Notes: a model not told the origin generated them from the letters alone. A stretch of DNA of 64,000 bases from Defluviibacillus sp043739385 (GCA_043739385.1 JAYUED010000195.1:8988-72987), one strand, 5' to 3'. Counted from the stretch's first letter, positions 16,645 through 26,051 are shown. Numbers and translations are program-made.

Positions 16645-19023
16645 TTACAGCGTATCGATAAAGCTGCGCAGCTTGTCCGAGCGGCTAGGATGCTTGAGTT
16701 TGCGCAGTGCTTTTGCTTCGATTTGGCGGATTCGTTCGCGGGTCACGTCAAACTGCTTGCCTACTTCTTCCAGTGTGTGGTCGCTGGTCATCTCGATACC
16801 AAAGCGCATGCGCAGCACTTTGGCTTCGCGTGGGGTCAGGCTGTCCAGAATGTCTTTCACCACATCGCGCAAACCGGCTTGCATAGCGGCTTCGATAGGT
16901 GCGGTGTTCGCACCGTCTTCGATGAAGTCGCCCAAATGGCTATCGTCATCGTCGCCAATCGGAGTTTCCATCGAAATCGGCTCTTTGGCGATTTTCATGA
17001 TTTTGCGGATTTTGTCTTCCGGGATCTCCATGCGCTCGGCCAACACGCTGGCATCGGGCTCGAAACCAAACTCTTGCAAGTGCTGACGGCTGATTCGGTT
17101 CATCTTGTTGATCGTCTCGATCATGTGCACCGGTATACGGATGGTGCGCGCCTGATCGGCAATCGAGCGGGTGATGGCCTGGCGAATCCACCACGTAGCG
17201 TAGGTCGAAAACTTGTAGCCGCGACGGTATTCAAACTTGTCCACGGCTTTCATCAGACCGATGTTGCCTTCCTGGATCAAATCAAGGAACTGCAAGCCCC
17301 GGTTGGTGTACTTTTTGGCGATCGAAATCACGAGACGCAAATTAGCCTCGATCATTTCTTTCTTCGCATCACGGGAGGCCGCTTCGCCTTCGTTCATGCG
17401 CTTGTTGATGCCTTTGAGCTCGGGTAAAGGCACGACCACGCGGGCTTGCAAGTCAGCAAGCTTTTGTTGCAGCTCTTGAATTGGTGGGATGTTGCGCGCC
17501 AGAATTGCCGACCACGGCTTGCCGGTCGCTGAGTGCTTTTCAACCCATTTTTGGTTCAGCAGGTTGGAGGGGATTTTGGCCCCCATCTTGTCCACACCGG
17601 CGAAGTCTTTGATGAAGTCTTCTTGCGAATAGCCGCATTTGTCCACAATGATGCGACGCAGTTCGCGCTCTTTCTTGCGCACATCATCTACCTGGGCACG
17701 CACCATGTCGCACAGCTTTTCAATCGACTTGGCAGTGAAGCGGATAGTCATCAGCTCTTCGCTCAAGGCATGCTGTGTTTTCAGGTAGGCCGGTGTACCG
17801 TAGCCTTCCTTGTCGTAAGTCGTGTGGATTTGCTCAAAATATTCACGCAAACGGTCAAAGCGAATCAGGGCATCGCGCTTGAGCTCTTCGAGCTTCTTGG
17901 TCAGCGCCTTGGAGCCGCCCTTGCCGTCGTCGTCGTCATCAGCGTCGAACTCGTCAAAGTCTTCTTCTGCTACGTAATCGTCGGCTTCATTGGGGTTGGA
18001 AAATCCGTCCACGATGGTGGAGATGACGACCTTTCCCTCGCGAATATCGTCGCCCATGCGCAGCACTTCGGCAATGGTGGCAGGGGAGGCAGAAATTGCC
18101 TCCATCATCGCCATCAAGCCGCCTGCGATACGCTTGGCAGTTTCAATTTCGCCTTCGCGGGTTAACAGTTCGACTGTGCCCATTTCGCGCATGTACATTC
18201 GAACGGGATCTGTGGTGCGGCCAAACTCGCTGTCCACGGTGGATAACGCGGCTTCGGCTGCTTCTTCGGCCTCTTCTTCGGTCGAACCTGCGGGGGCGTT
18301 ATTGGTCAGAATCATGGATTCTGCGTCAGGGGTCTGCTCGTATACAGCGACACCCAGATCGTTCAGCGTGGTGATGACGGCTTCCATTGTCTCGGCGTCG
18401 ATCAGCTTGTCGGGCAAGTGATCAGAAATTTCGCCATGCGTCAGATAGCCACGGGTCTTGCCCAGTTTGATCAGTGCTTTGAGGCGCTGGCGGCGCTTGG
18501 CCATGTCTTCTTCAGACAGTACCGTCTCATCGAGACCGAACTCCTTCATCAAGGCGCGTTCTTTCGCCTTGCTGATTTTCATGCGCAGAGGTTTAACTTT
18601 TTCGGTCGTAGCTGTTGTGGCTGTTTCCGCAGCGGGCTCCTCGGCAAACTCAGCTTCGATATCAGATAAGTCGGCATCGTCCGCGCTGTCGCTTTTGTCC
18701 ACACCTTTTGGTTTAGGGCCGCGCTTGGCACCAGCGGGCTTGTCTGTATCCGCCGCTTTAGCAGGGCGACCAGCTTTCTTTTTGGCAGGGGCCGCAGCAA
18801 CTGCAGCAGCAGTTACTTTGGGGTCTTGCAAAGCAGCAGGTTTATCAGTTTTCGCAGTGGCAGCGGTGGACTTGGATGTGGGCATGGTCTTTTTGGAGGC
18901 AGGGGCTTTAACAGCGGCTAACGGCGTGGCTTTAAGGTCCGCCTTAGCAGTGCTTTTTGGTGCAGTTTTCGCGCTGGTGGTGGCAACAGGCTTGACAGTC
19001 TGGCTGGGCTTTTGAGCGGGCAT
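16645..19023 (-). CDS. rpoD: RNA polymerase primary sigma factor RpoD
   Basis: A 792-residue sigma-70. I chose the ATG at 19023 because GAGGA lies just upstream; a start 11 codons earlier is possible. The first ~140 residues are Ala/Lys/Pro-rich low complexity, as in Burkholderiales. Then come region 1.1, region 1.2 (TDPVRMYMREMG), a non-conserved region with an acidic EFDADDDDDGKGG stretch, region 2 (DLIQEGNIGLMKAVDKFEY, YATWWIRQAI), region 3 (RIPVHMIETINK) and region 4 with the helix-turn-helix TLEEVGKQFDVTRERIRQIE. It directs core RNA polymerase to housekeeping promoters. It follows dnaG, as in the classical macromolecular-synthesis operon, but about 380 bases separate them. A terminator follows it. 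Confidence 0.97.
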   Translation of the reverse strand: MPAQKPSQTVKPVATTSAKTAPKSTAKADLKATPLAAVKAPASKKTMPTSKSTAATAKTDKPAALQDPKVTAAAVAAAPAKKKAGRPAKAADTDKPAGAKRGPKPKGVDKSDSADDADLSDIEAEFAEEPAAETATTATTEKVKPLRMKISKAKERALMKEFGLDETVLSEEDMAKRRQRLKALIKLGKTRGYLTHGEISDHLPDKLIDAETMEAVITTLNDLGVAVYEQTPDAESMILTNNAPAGSTEEEAEEAAEAALSTVDSEFGRTTDPVRMYMREMGTVELLTREGEIETAKRIAGGLMAMMEAISASPATIAEVLRMGDDIREGKVVISTIVDGFSNPNEADDYVAEEDFDEFDADDDDDGKGGSKALTKKLEELKRDALIRFDRLREYFEQIHTTYDKEGYGTPAYLKTQHALSEELMTIRFTAKSIEKLCDMVRAQVDDVRKKERELRRIIVDKCGYSQEDFIKDFAGVDKMGAKIPSNLLNQKWVEKHSATGKPWSAILARNIPPIQELQQKLADLQARVVVPLPELKGINKRMNEGEAASRDAKKEMIEANLRLVISIAKKYTNRGLQFLDLIQEGNIGLMKAVDKFEYRRGYKFSTYATWWIRQAITRSIADQARTIRIPVHMIETINKMNRISRQHLQEFGFEPDASVLAERMEIPEDKIRKIMKIAKEPISMETPIGDDDDSHLGDFIEDGANTAPIEAAMQAGLRDVVKDILDSLTPREAKVLRMRFGIEMTSDHTLEEVGKQFDVTRERIRQIEAKALRKLKHPSRSDKLRSFIDTL

Positions 19024-19300
19024 GAGGCATCCTCGTGAATCAAAAAAAACAGGCAAAAGTACAAGCGCCGAAGCAGACCGGCGCGGTGGCGGAGGGGTTT
19101 GAAAACGCTGTCAAACCCACCATTGCTCCTGGGTTACAGGAATAGGTGGAGGCAGGTTTTCCAGAGGCAAGATGTTGGGGCGAACATTTGGTGTGCAGTC
19201 CTTGCGGTTAAGGAGGCCTATTTGTGCCGCAGGTGCATCGTTTGGCCAGTCCCGGAGGTGCTGCTGTCGCTCTTGCCGTAAGTAACTTTGGATTATACAT

Positions 19301-19338
19301 TTTTTTGATTGTTGATGTATCTATAAACAATCAAAAAA
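19301..19338. terminator. AT-rich hairpin between dnaG and rpoD
   Basis: Arms TTTTTTGATTGTT (19301-19313) and AACAATCAAAAAA (19326-19338) are exact reverse complements around a 12-base loop, giving a T-run on either strand. On the minus strand it lies 65 bases after the dnaG stop, so it can act as a dnaG terminator or attenuator before rpoD. The rest of the 19024-19300 spacer shows no gene. Confidence 0.6.
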
Positions 19339-19394
19339 ATAACTTATCAATTAACTTATCAAGTAATTTACTAAGTAGCTTGTCAAGTTACTTG
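19339..19394. repeat. Clustered short AT-rich repeats after dnaG
   Basis: The stretch contains two copies of TAACTTATCAA (19340-19350 and 19352-19362 region) followed by variants such as AAGTAATTTACTAAG and CTTGTCAAGTTACTTG, which form several overlapping short palindromes. It lies between the dnaG stop and the hairpin. Its use is unknown; an mRNA processing site between dnaG and rpoD is one possibility. Confidence 0.4.
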
Positions 19395-19402
19395 GCCGGC
19401 AC

Positions 19403-21514
19403 TCAGTTCATATTTTGCAGTTTGGTATTTTGTATTTCCAGCATAAGTGCTTTGCGCCGGGCGTTAATGTCGTAGTATTTTTGGCGCATTGCTGGATCTG
19501 TTCCTGAGGCGAGAAGGGCAGCAGTTTCTTGGGGTTTTAGCCAGTCATCGAGCATTAAATTGACCAAGCCACGTAGCTCGGTGCCGTTCTGGGGGGCTCT
19601 GATTGCGCCTTCGTCTTCTTCAGATTTTTCTTGCGTAAAGTCGGCAGACATGAGTTTCAGTGCCGTGTCTTCAGCTTCGTGATTGCGCAAACCTTCACGT
19701 AATGCGGCCCAAGGCTGTATGCCGTGCTCATGCACCTGTGTGTCCAGCCAAGTGAACAGCGGGCCATGCGGCGCGGGAAGCATGCAGAGCATGGCGTGAT
19801 CTTCGTGGGTCAGTTGCTCCCACAGCGGCATGTTGGAGAGCAGCAGCCGGGCGGCGTGGTCCGCACGGCTGGCAGGACGCATACGGGGACTTAGGCTGGG
19901 ACCATTGTTTGCCCCACCGAAGCCGGTATAAGGCCGCCCAAATTTGGAGGGGTATTTGGACGGGTACTTGGAAGTGTACTTAGACGTATATTGGGATGGA
20001 TAAGACGTCTTGTTTATGCTGGATAGCCATTGATTGCTACTGTTTTCATAGTAACCATCCGATGGCGTGAGCATGTCTGAATGACCAGACCCATGCCCAT
20101 ATCCATAGTCAGTTTCGGAATGCTTTTGCAAAGCGTCGCTGTGCAGGTTTCGTAACGCTTCAGGCGAATAGTCCTTGGTTGCGCTTTGCGGTGTTCTACG
20201 TGTTGATTGTGGGCTGACTTGCCACAAGTCCATCAGCTCGCGGCCTGAGAGTTGCACCAACTCTGCAATCTCTGTCCGCAACTGACGCTTAAGCGCGCCG
20301 TCGGGCAGAGCCATCCACATAGGTTTTGCGTGACTGGCCATTTTGGCGCGTCCTTCGGTGGTGTGCATTTCGCAGCCATCGCGGGAGGCATCGAGCAGAA
20401 AGCGACTTAGCGGTACGGCATCGGTGACGAGCTTGGCAAAGGCTTCGCGACCCTGTTCCCGGATGAAGCTGTCTGGGTCGTGTTCGGCAGGTAGGAACAG
20501 GAACTTGACGCTGCGCACATCGTTAGCGAAGGGCAGGGCGGCGTCCAGTGCTTTGCGAGCGGCGCGGCGACCGGCTGCGTCACCGTCAAAGCTAAAGACC
20601 ACGGCATCTGTAAAGCGGAACAGCTTTTGCACATGGTCGTTGGTGCATGCCGTGCCCAGTGTTGCTACTGCATTGGGGAAACCGAGTTGTGCCAAGGCCA
20701 CAACGTCCATGTAGCCTTCAGTGACCAGTGCGTAGCCTTGGTCGCGCAATGCAGCGCGGGCTTCGAACAGACCGTAGAGTTCACGTCCCTTGCTGAAGAC
20801 CGGCGTTTCAGGGGAGTTAAGGTATTTAGGCTTTTCGTCGCTCAGCACGCGGCCACCAAAGCCGATACATTCGCCTTTAATGTTGCGGATAGGAAACATC
20901 ACGCGATCCCGAAAGCGATCCCACCGTTTTTCTTCACCGTCTTCGGTGTTCAAGATCACCAAGCCGGACTCGACGAGCAGGGTGTCGGTGTAATCCGGGA
21001 ATACGCTGGCAAGAGAATTCCATCCTACCGGGGCGTAGCCTAGGCCGAAATCTTTGGCAACTTGACCGCTGACGCCCCGGCCTTTGAAGTAGTCGATAGC
21101 GTTGGGTGCAAGCTTGAGCTGCTGGCGGTAGGCTTCGCCCGCTTTTTCCAACACATCGGTGAGTGTGGCTTGTTTTTGGCGCTGGTCGGCGGCACGTTGG
21201 CGGTCTTGAGGGCTGACATCGTCTTCAGGCACTTGCAGACCGTACTGCTGTGCCAAGTCTTTGACGGCTTCAATGAAGGTCATGCCAACGTGTTCCATCA
21301 AGAAGCCGATGGCGTTACCACTTTTGCCACAGCCGAAGCAGTGGTAGAACTGTTTGGTCGGGCTGACCGAGAAAGAGGGCGATTTTTCGCCGTGGAACGG
21401 GCATAGGCCCATGAAGTTCGCACCGCCTTTTTTTAGCGGTACATAGCGACCGATGATCTCAACCACGTCGGCGCGGGCGATCAGTTCTTGGATGAAGGTT
21501 GGAGGAATAGCCAC
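19403..21514 (-). CDS. dnaG: DNA primase DnaG
   Basis: A 703-residue primase. The N-terminal CHC2 zinc-binding domain has CPFHGEKSPSFSVSPTKQ followed by FYHCFGCGKSGN. The catalytic core shows FGGRVLSDEKPKYLNSPET and the TOPRIM block with VTEGYMDVVAL and FSFDGDAAGRRAA (the acidic metal-binding residues). The C-terminal part is the helicase-binding domain. An inserted linker at about residues 504-524 has tandem four-residue units (see the repeat at 19940-20002). It synthesises RNA primers at the replication fork together with DnaB. The gene lies 45 bases downstream of a diguanylate cyclase and upstream of rpoD; rpsU, its usual neighbour, is not in the window. Confidence 0.97.
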   Translation of the reverse strand: MAIPPTFIQELIARADVVEIIGRYVPLKKGGANFMGLCPFHGEKSPSFSVSPTKQFYHCFGCGKSGNAIGFLMEHVGMTFIEAVKDLAQQYGLQVPEDDVSPQDRQRAADQRQKQATLTDVLEKAGEAYRQQLKLAPNAIDYFKGRGVSGQVAKDFGLGYAPVGWNSLASVFPDYTDTLLVESGLVILNTEDGEEKRWDRFRDRVMFPIRNIKGECIGFGGRVLSDEKPKYLNSPETPVFSKGRELYGLFEARAALRDQGYALVTEGYMDVVALAQLGFPNAVATLGTACTNDHVQKLFRFTDAVVFSFDGDAAGRRAARKALDAALPFANDVRSVKFLFLPAEHDPDSFIREQGREAFAKLVTDAVPLSRFLLDASRDGCEMHTTEGRAKMASHAKPMWMALPDGALKRQLRTEIAELVQLSGRELMDLWQVSPQSTRRTPQSATKDYSPEALRNLHSDALQKHSETDYGYGHGSGHSDMLTPSDGYYENSSNQWLSSINKTSYPSQYTSKYTSKYPSKYPSKFGRPYTGFGGANNGPSLSPRMRPASRADHAARLLLSNMPLWEQLTHEDHAMLCMLPAPHGPLFTWLDTQVHEHGIQPWAALREGLRNHEAEDTALKLMSADFTQEKSEEDEGAIRAPQNGTELRGLVNLMLDDWLKPQETAALLASGTDPAMRQKYYDINARRKALMLEIQNTKLQNMN
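19940..20002 (-). repeat. Tandem 12-base repeats inside dnaG
   Basis: Five consecutive units of the type [YF]-[PT]-S-[KQ] are encoded (read on the minus strand from 20002), such as KYTSKYPSKYPSKF. They lie in the flexible linker between the primase core and the helicase-binding domain. Unit number probably varies between strains by slippage. Confidence 0.75.
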
Positions 21515-21559
21515 GGGCGCTATTGTCCCGGATTCGCTGTGGGAATATCGCTGGGGTGT

Positions 21560-23104
21560 TTAGGCGCCCAAAACCCGATTTTTTCCGGTTCGCTTGGCGA
21601 TATACATGGCTTGGTCGGCCCGTACCACAGCTTCAGCACTACTCTCCTCCGCGCCTAACTCTGCTACGCCAGCGCTGAAGGTAATCAGCAGTTTGTCGTT
21701 CCCGGCCAAAAAGAAACGTTTGGTCAGCTCGCGCTGTAACCGAGTCATTACTTCAATGCCTTGCTCCATGACGGTATCAGGCATCAACACCACAAATTCT
21801 TCACCACCGTAGCGGCCCAGGGTGTCTTGCGGACGTATACATTCACGGGTGACTTGGGTAAGGTGAACCAGCGCGGCATCACCGGTTTGATGACCGTGGA
21901 GATCGTTAAATTTTTTGAAGTTGTCAATATCGAGCAATGAAACGCACAGCGCCACGCCTTTGCGTTTTACGTTTGCGATTTCGCGCTCCATGGCTTCGTC
22001 CAGCCCTTTTCGGTTCAGTGCGCCAGTTAATGGGTCGTGGCGGGCTTGGGCGCTAGCGCGGTCTAAATCAACCTGGAGCTGAGCGAGACGCTCTTCGGTC
22101 AGTGCGGTTTGCTCACGCATGGCGCGTAATTCATCACCGGCGCGTTGGGTGTCAAGTGACATGGTGCGTGCGGCGGTGATGGCGTCTTGCAGTACAGGGG
22201 CTATGTCAGAAATACTGGTAGCCCCTTCGATTTGCTTGGCGCACTGTTCAATTTTGTTTCGAAAACTTCCAGTCGCATCGCTCATGCTCGCCAGTCGCTC
22301 GATAAATGCTGCGAGGATGCGCTTCATTTCATCGCGCGCTGTCATGGAAAGCGCTTTGGCCTCTATCTGTTTATAGATTACGTCTTTGAGTCGGATGCGA
22401 ACGTCCTCAAGGCGGCGCAGTGTTAGGGGCGGAGTTGCTGCTGAGATCAAGGCGTCCATTTGGCCTTTAAGCCAGCGCTCATCCAAACTCAATTCCCCAA
22501 TATTCACAAAAACCAGGTGCAGCAACTCCAGCAATGTGTTTTTGATTGCACCATGTTCCTCTGCTACAAAAGTAAGTCTGAAGTTGAAGTTAGTCAACAT
22601 GGTCTTTAGCATCACCAGATTTGGTTCAGCTTGCCGAAAATGCAACAGTAGCTGCTTGGTTTGCTCGCCCAGTTGAGAGTCCTCAACACCGATGGCAGGC
22701 AAGGTGTGCTCAATCAACCTGACCAGCTGTTCTTTGAACTCGGGCGTCAGTATTGACGTGGGCGGGTGTGGTTCACCATGATGGGTTGGTGATGCAAGCT
22801 CAGCGAGAGGGCGGGGTGTTGGACTGAGCTGGGTGTAGCTGACCAGCGCTTGTTGCAAAGCTGTCCAGTTATGGTGCCGCACGGCATGGCTGACCTGTCC
22901 TTGAAGCCGTTGTTGTCCAGGCGTTTGGACGGGGAGCGCTTTAGCAATGGCTTGTAATTGATCTTCAGGAAAGGCTTGTAACCGCTTGGTACCCGCAATT
23001 TCATGGTAGAGCGCTTGGTAATTGTCAGGCGTGGGTTGCAGCTTACGGGCTGTTAGCAGTTGGAATATTTCGCGAGCAATTTCAAAAGGTGTCTTGTCTG
23101 CCAT
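21560..23104 (-). CDS. Diguanylate cyclase (GGEEF) with helical N-terminal domain
   Basis: A 514-residue protein without signal peptide or membrane span. Residues 1-330 are helical with a coiled coil near 300-340 (ELRAMREQTALTEERLAQLQ), which probably dimerises the enzyme. Residues ~345-510 are the cyclase: DPLTGALNRKGLD, LLDIDNFKKFNDLHGH, and the active-site RYGGEEF with an RPQD inhibitory site exactly five residues upstream. It should produce c-di-GMP and be feedback-inhibited. The input signal is unknown. The short gap to dnaG suggests they may share a transcript. Confidence 0.9.
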   Translation of the reverse strand: MADKTPFEIAREIFQLLTARKLQPTPDNYQALYHEIAGTKRLQAFPEDQLQAIAKALPVQTPGQQRLQGQVSHAVRHHNWTALQQALVSYTQLSPTPRPLAELASPTHHGEPHPPTSILTPEFKEQLVRLIEHTLPAIGVEDSQLGEQTKQLLLHFRQAEPNLVMLKTMLTNFNFRLTFVAEEHGAIKNTLLELLHLVFVNIGELSLDERWLKGQMDALISAATPPLTLRRLEDVRIRLKDVIYKQIEAKALSMTARDEMKRILAAFIERLASMSDATGSFRNKIEQCAKQIEGATSISDIAPVLQDAITAARTMSLDTQRAGDELRAMREQTALTEERLAQLQVDLDRASAQARHDPLTGALNRKGLDEAMEREIANVKRKGVALCVSLLDIDNFKKFNDLHGHQTGDAALVHLTQVTRECIRPQDTLGRYGGEEFVVLMPDTVMEQGIEVMTRLQRELTKRFFLAGNDKLLITFSAGVAELGAEESSAEAVVRADQAMYIAKRTGKNRVLGA

Positions 23105-23245
23105 GCATCCACGCTCGGTTCGGTAGAGGGAGAGTCAGCTCGGATGGTATTCAATTGCACCAAAACGATAAGGCCTTCAAGTATGCCAGTCAAATAGATA
23201 GCTGTAGTGCCAGTTGACGTAACCTTAAGTGCAGGTTAATACCAA

Positions 23246-23656
23246 TCAAGGCTTGGCCTTACGAAATCGAGACAGTTCTTCTTTCAGCCACTGACGGCTT
23301 TCTTGCTGCTGCATACCTAAGCACCGCACATGGTAGGCGTCTCCGCTGATACTGCTCCGCGTTGCGGCTTCATCGATAAAGTATTCGGTGTTCGGGATTT
23401 CGCCCCACAACAGCATGTAATCCCGTTTTTTTTGAAGTAACTCAACAGCTTGTGCGGGCGTGTGCCAAGTGCTGTTACGTTTGAACTCGCACCCTGATGC
23501 TCTTATGAAGTGCATCAACTGGTTGATTTCAGCGGTAGTGACTGCGGGCTCACTGCCAGCCCATGCACATGGGAGGCAAAGATATAGGAACAAACTTACA
23601 GTGAAACGTAAAGCGCTAAAGGAATAGCGCTGCAGTGTCCCGTACAAGGCGTTCAT
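23246..23656 (-). CDS. Exported DUF5329-type protein
   Basis: 136 residues. The N-terminal ~33 residues are a hydrophobic signal peptide ending in AWAGSE. The mature part has the pattern I associate with DUF5329: EINQLMHFIRASGCEFKRN with a Cys, then TEYFIDEAATRSSISG, and a second Cys in VRCLG, so a periplasmic disulfide is likely. No function is known. The ATG at 23656 overlaps the stop of the peroxiredoxin gene (ATGA), so the two are co-translated and may both act in the periplasm. Confidence 0.7.
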   Translation of the reverse strand: MNALYGTLQRYSFSALRFTVSLFLYLCLPCAWAGSEPAVTTAEINQLMHFIRASGCEFKRNSTWHTPAQAVELLQKKRDYMLLWGEIPNTEYFIDEAATRSSISGDAYHVRCLGMQQQESRQWLKEELSRFRKAKP

Positions 23657-24234
23657 TTATTGACAACACCGTTCTTTAACCAAGACTTCAAGGCAGTAAG
23701 TGTGTTGGCGACATGTTTGACGGGATTCAAGCTGGAATATTGGTAAATAATTTTTCCGTTTGGCGCTATGACGTAAGACACGCGGTTAGCGTAATCAGAT
23801 CGGAAGAAAAGCACTGCGTCGTAAGCTTTCATGATTGTCTGATCTGCATCGGAAGCCACGGGAAATTTGCCACGGCACTCTTGAACAGAGAATTTCTTCT
23901 GCGTTTCGATGTCGTCCCGTGAAATACCAATCACGGTAGCTCCCAGTGCCTTGTAATCTTCCAGTGCTTCTGCGAAGTCATGGGCTTCCATGGAGCATCC
24001 CGCAGAGAACGCCGAAGGAAAGAAATAAAGCACTACTGGCCCCTTGCTGAGCTCATCGGCTAGGGTGTACTTGAGAACGTTACCCCCGAGGGCCGCCTGT
24101 GCCGTAAACTTGGGGGCCGATTCTCCAATGTCCAGAGCGGCCATCGAGCAGCCGTAGGACATGCCCAACACCAGAGCCAAAAAACTCTTAGCCCATGCAT
24201 TTATCGCACTGTTTATCACGTTTTTTTGCCCCAT
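23653..24234 (-). CDS. Exported peroxiredoxin (AhpC/TSA, BCP-like)
   Basis: 193 residues, with a signal peptide of about 33 residues ending in SMAALD. The thioredoxin fold is clear: APKFTAQAALGG, VVLYFFPSAFSAGCSMEAHDF with the peroxidatic Cys, and ATVIGISRDD. A second Cys occurs in QECRGKFPVASD. It should reduce peroxides in the periplasm, with the thiol donor unknown. It is coupled to the DUF5329-type gene downstream and is divergent from the phospholipase D-like gene. Confidence 0.88.
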   Translation of the reverse strand: MGQKNVINSAINAWAKSFLALVLGMSYGCSMAALDIGESAPKFTAQAALGGNVLKYTLADELSKGPVVLYFFPSAFSAGCSMEAHDFAEALEDYKALGATVIGISRDDIETQKKFSVQECRGKFPVASDADQTIMKAYDAVLFFRSDYANRVSYVIAPNGKIIYQYSSLNPVKHVANTLTALKSWLKNGVVNK

Positions 24235-24293
24235 TAATACACCTATTTCAGTATAGCGGAAGTGAGTTTTCCACCGTCTTAACCACCCGCCGC

Positions 24294-25922
24294 ATGTCAG
24301 CTCGATTGTTTAGACTGACTTTTTTAAACTTGGTTCCACAGGGCGTATTGGTTCTAGCTCGCTTGATTCTTTGCATTAGCTTGGGTGGCATATTTGCGGG
24401 CTGTGCTACCCGCTTGCCCCTAATTGACCGTGAGGCAATCGCCAGTGAATCGATTGAAGCGTCTGATAAGACCGCGCTGGGGCGCATTGCTAAAGAATCA
24501 TTACCAGAGGCAGGCCTTTCAGGTTTTCGGCTGATGCCATTGGGCACATTTTCGCTGGATACCCGGATTCAACTGGCGCGGCGAGCACAAGCCAGCCTTG
24601 ATTTGCAGTACTACCACATTGCCAACGATGAGACTGGACGCTATGTACTGCGTGCCTTGCGGGATGCTGCCCTGCGCGGTGTGCGGGTGCGTTTGTTGAT
24701 AGATGATCTATATACCGGGGGGAACGATCTCTTATTTTTAGGACTAGCCGCATATGAAAATGTACAGGTACGTGTATTCAATCCCTTTTGCTGTGTTCGG
24801 GACCAAGACCAAACTGCCCGGTTTTTGTACTCTATCAACGACTGGAGTCGGGTAAACCACCGCATGCACAACAAGCTTTTTGTCGCTGATGGGGCGATGG
24901 CCATTGTTGGGGGGCGCAATGTGGCCAATGAATACTATTTGCGGGGTGCTGCTGAAAACTTCATTGACGTTGATGCATTTGTTGTAGGCGCTGTGGTTCC
25001 GGCCATGCAAGGTCTGTTTGACCGTTACTGGAATGGTTTGGCGATCTATCCCTTGGAATCGGTTGCCAAGACCACAATGACTGCTGAAATGTTGCGCGCC
25101 AAATTCGACGAGGATACAGGCCCCAAAACTACGCCGCCGCCGCCGCCGCTGCCTTCCAACGATATCTTGGGCTATCCCCCCATTGCGGATGATCTGGATG
25201 GCGGTCGCTTGGGGCTGAATTGGGGGTCAGCCTATGTGTTTGCGGATCACCCTGACAAGCCTTTTGAGGGCGGTGTAGGTGGTGAGTTGCTGGAAACGAG
25301 TGTTACATACAACGTTCTTGAGGCCGTTGCGAAGGCAGAAAAAGAAGTTGTCGCTTCTTCCCCATACTTTGTGCCAGGTGTTCGGGGCATGGCATTCTTA
25401 CAACATTTACGTGATCGTGGCGTTAAGGTGACGGTGATGACGAATTCATTGGCGTCTACCGATGAGCCTGTAGTTCATACCGGCTACAGCCGTTACCGTG
25501 AAGCCTTGTTGCACATGGGGGTGGACTTGTACGAGCTTAGCTCGGCTCGACTCAAAGGTAACGAGCGGCCATTTTTGTTTGGTTCGTCGCTCGGGCGCTT
25601 GCATGCCAAGCTGTTTGTGATTGACCGAAAAACCTCATTTGTCGGTTCTATGAATCTTGATCCTCGCTCTGCGACCATCAACACCGAATTGGGTGTTGTC
25701 ATTGACAGCCCGGAAATAGCACGAGAACTGATCCGCATTATTGACATCGACCGCTTACAAAGCGCTTATCGGGTGGTACTGGCCAAAAATGGCAATGGTA
25801 TTCAATGGGTCAGCATGGACAACGATAGCGAGGTTATTTTGGATACTGAACCCGATTCCTCGCAGTGGTTGCGTTTTAAGTCGTGGTTGCTGTCGCCTTT
25901 TGTGCCTGAAGAGTTGCTGTGA
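24294..25922 (+). CDS. Phospholipase D-family lipoprotein (cardiolipin synthase-like)
   Basis: I chose the ATG at 24294 (MSARLFRL), giving 542 residues; the open frame reaches back to 24195 but would overlap the divergent peroxiredoxin gene. A hydrophobic N-terminus ends in a lipobox-like IFAGC. Two HKD motifs are present: HRMHNKLFVADGAMAIVGGR and GRLHAKLFVIDRKTSFVGS with downstream NLDPRSATINTELG. This resembles ClsC-type cardiolipin synthases and related phospholipase D proteins. A PPPPP run lies between the two halves. The likely site is the inner or outer membrane facing the periplasm. The actual reaction (cardiolipin synthesis or hydrolysis) is not decided by sequence. Confidence 0.85.
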   Translation: MSARLFRLTFLNLVPQGVLVLARLILCISLGGIFAGCATRLPLIDREAIASESIEASDKTALGRIAKESLPEAGLSGFRLMPLGTFSLDTRIQLARRAQASLDLQYYHIANDETGRYVLRALRDAALRGVRVRLLIDDLYTGGNDLLFLGLAAYENVQVRVFNPFCCVRDQDQTARFLYSINDWSRVNHRMHNKLFVADGAMAIVGGRNVANEYYLRGAAENFIDVDAFVVGAVVPAMQGLFDRYWNGLAIYPLESVAKTTMTAEMLRAKFDEDTGPKTTPPPPPLPSNDILGYPPIADDLDGGRLGLNWGSAYVFADHPDKPFEGGVGGELLETSVTYNVLEAVAKAEKEVVASSPYFVPGVRGMAFLQHLRDRGVKVTVMTNSLASTDEPVVHTGYSRYREALLHMGVDLYELSSARLKGNERPFLFGSSLGRLHAKLFVIDRKTSFVGSMNLDPRSATINTELGVVIDSPEIARELIRIIDIDRLQSAYRVVLAKNGNGIQWVSMDNDSEVILDTEPDSSQWLRFKSWLLSPFVPEELL

Positions 25923-26009
25923 CCCTCTAGAAAGCATGAGTGATGATGGTGTGCATTTTGCGACTCTAAAGAAAAGATAAGACGAGATCGACAACGCGTG
26001 GTCCCATGC

Positions 26010-26035
26010 AAAAGGGACCCGTAGGTCCCTTTTTT
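26010..26035. terminator. Bidirectional Rho-independent terminator
   Basis: Arms AAAAGGGACC and GGTCCCTTTT around a four-base loop (CGTA), with a T-run on both strands. It serves the phospholipase D-like gene (plus) and the convergent repeat-protein gene (minus). Confidence 0.9.
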
Positions 26036-26051
26036 ACGAAAGCTTCAAGAT

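Noticed and set aside
16462..17427. 321-codon plus-strand frame over the end of rpoD and the J-domain gene
   Set aside because: It lies antisense to two certain genes and shows no domain or ribosome site.
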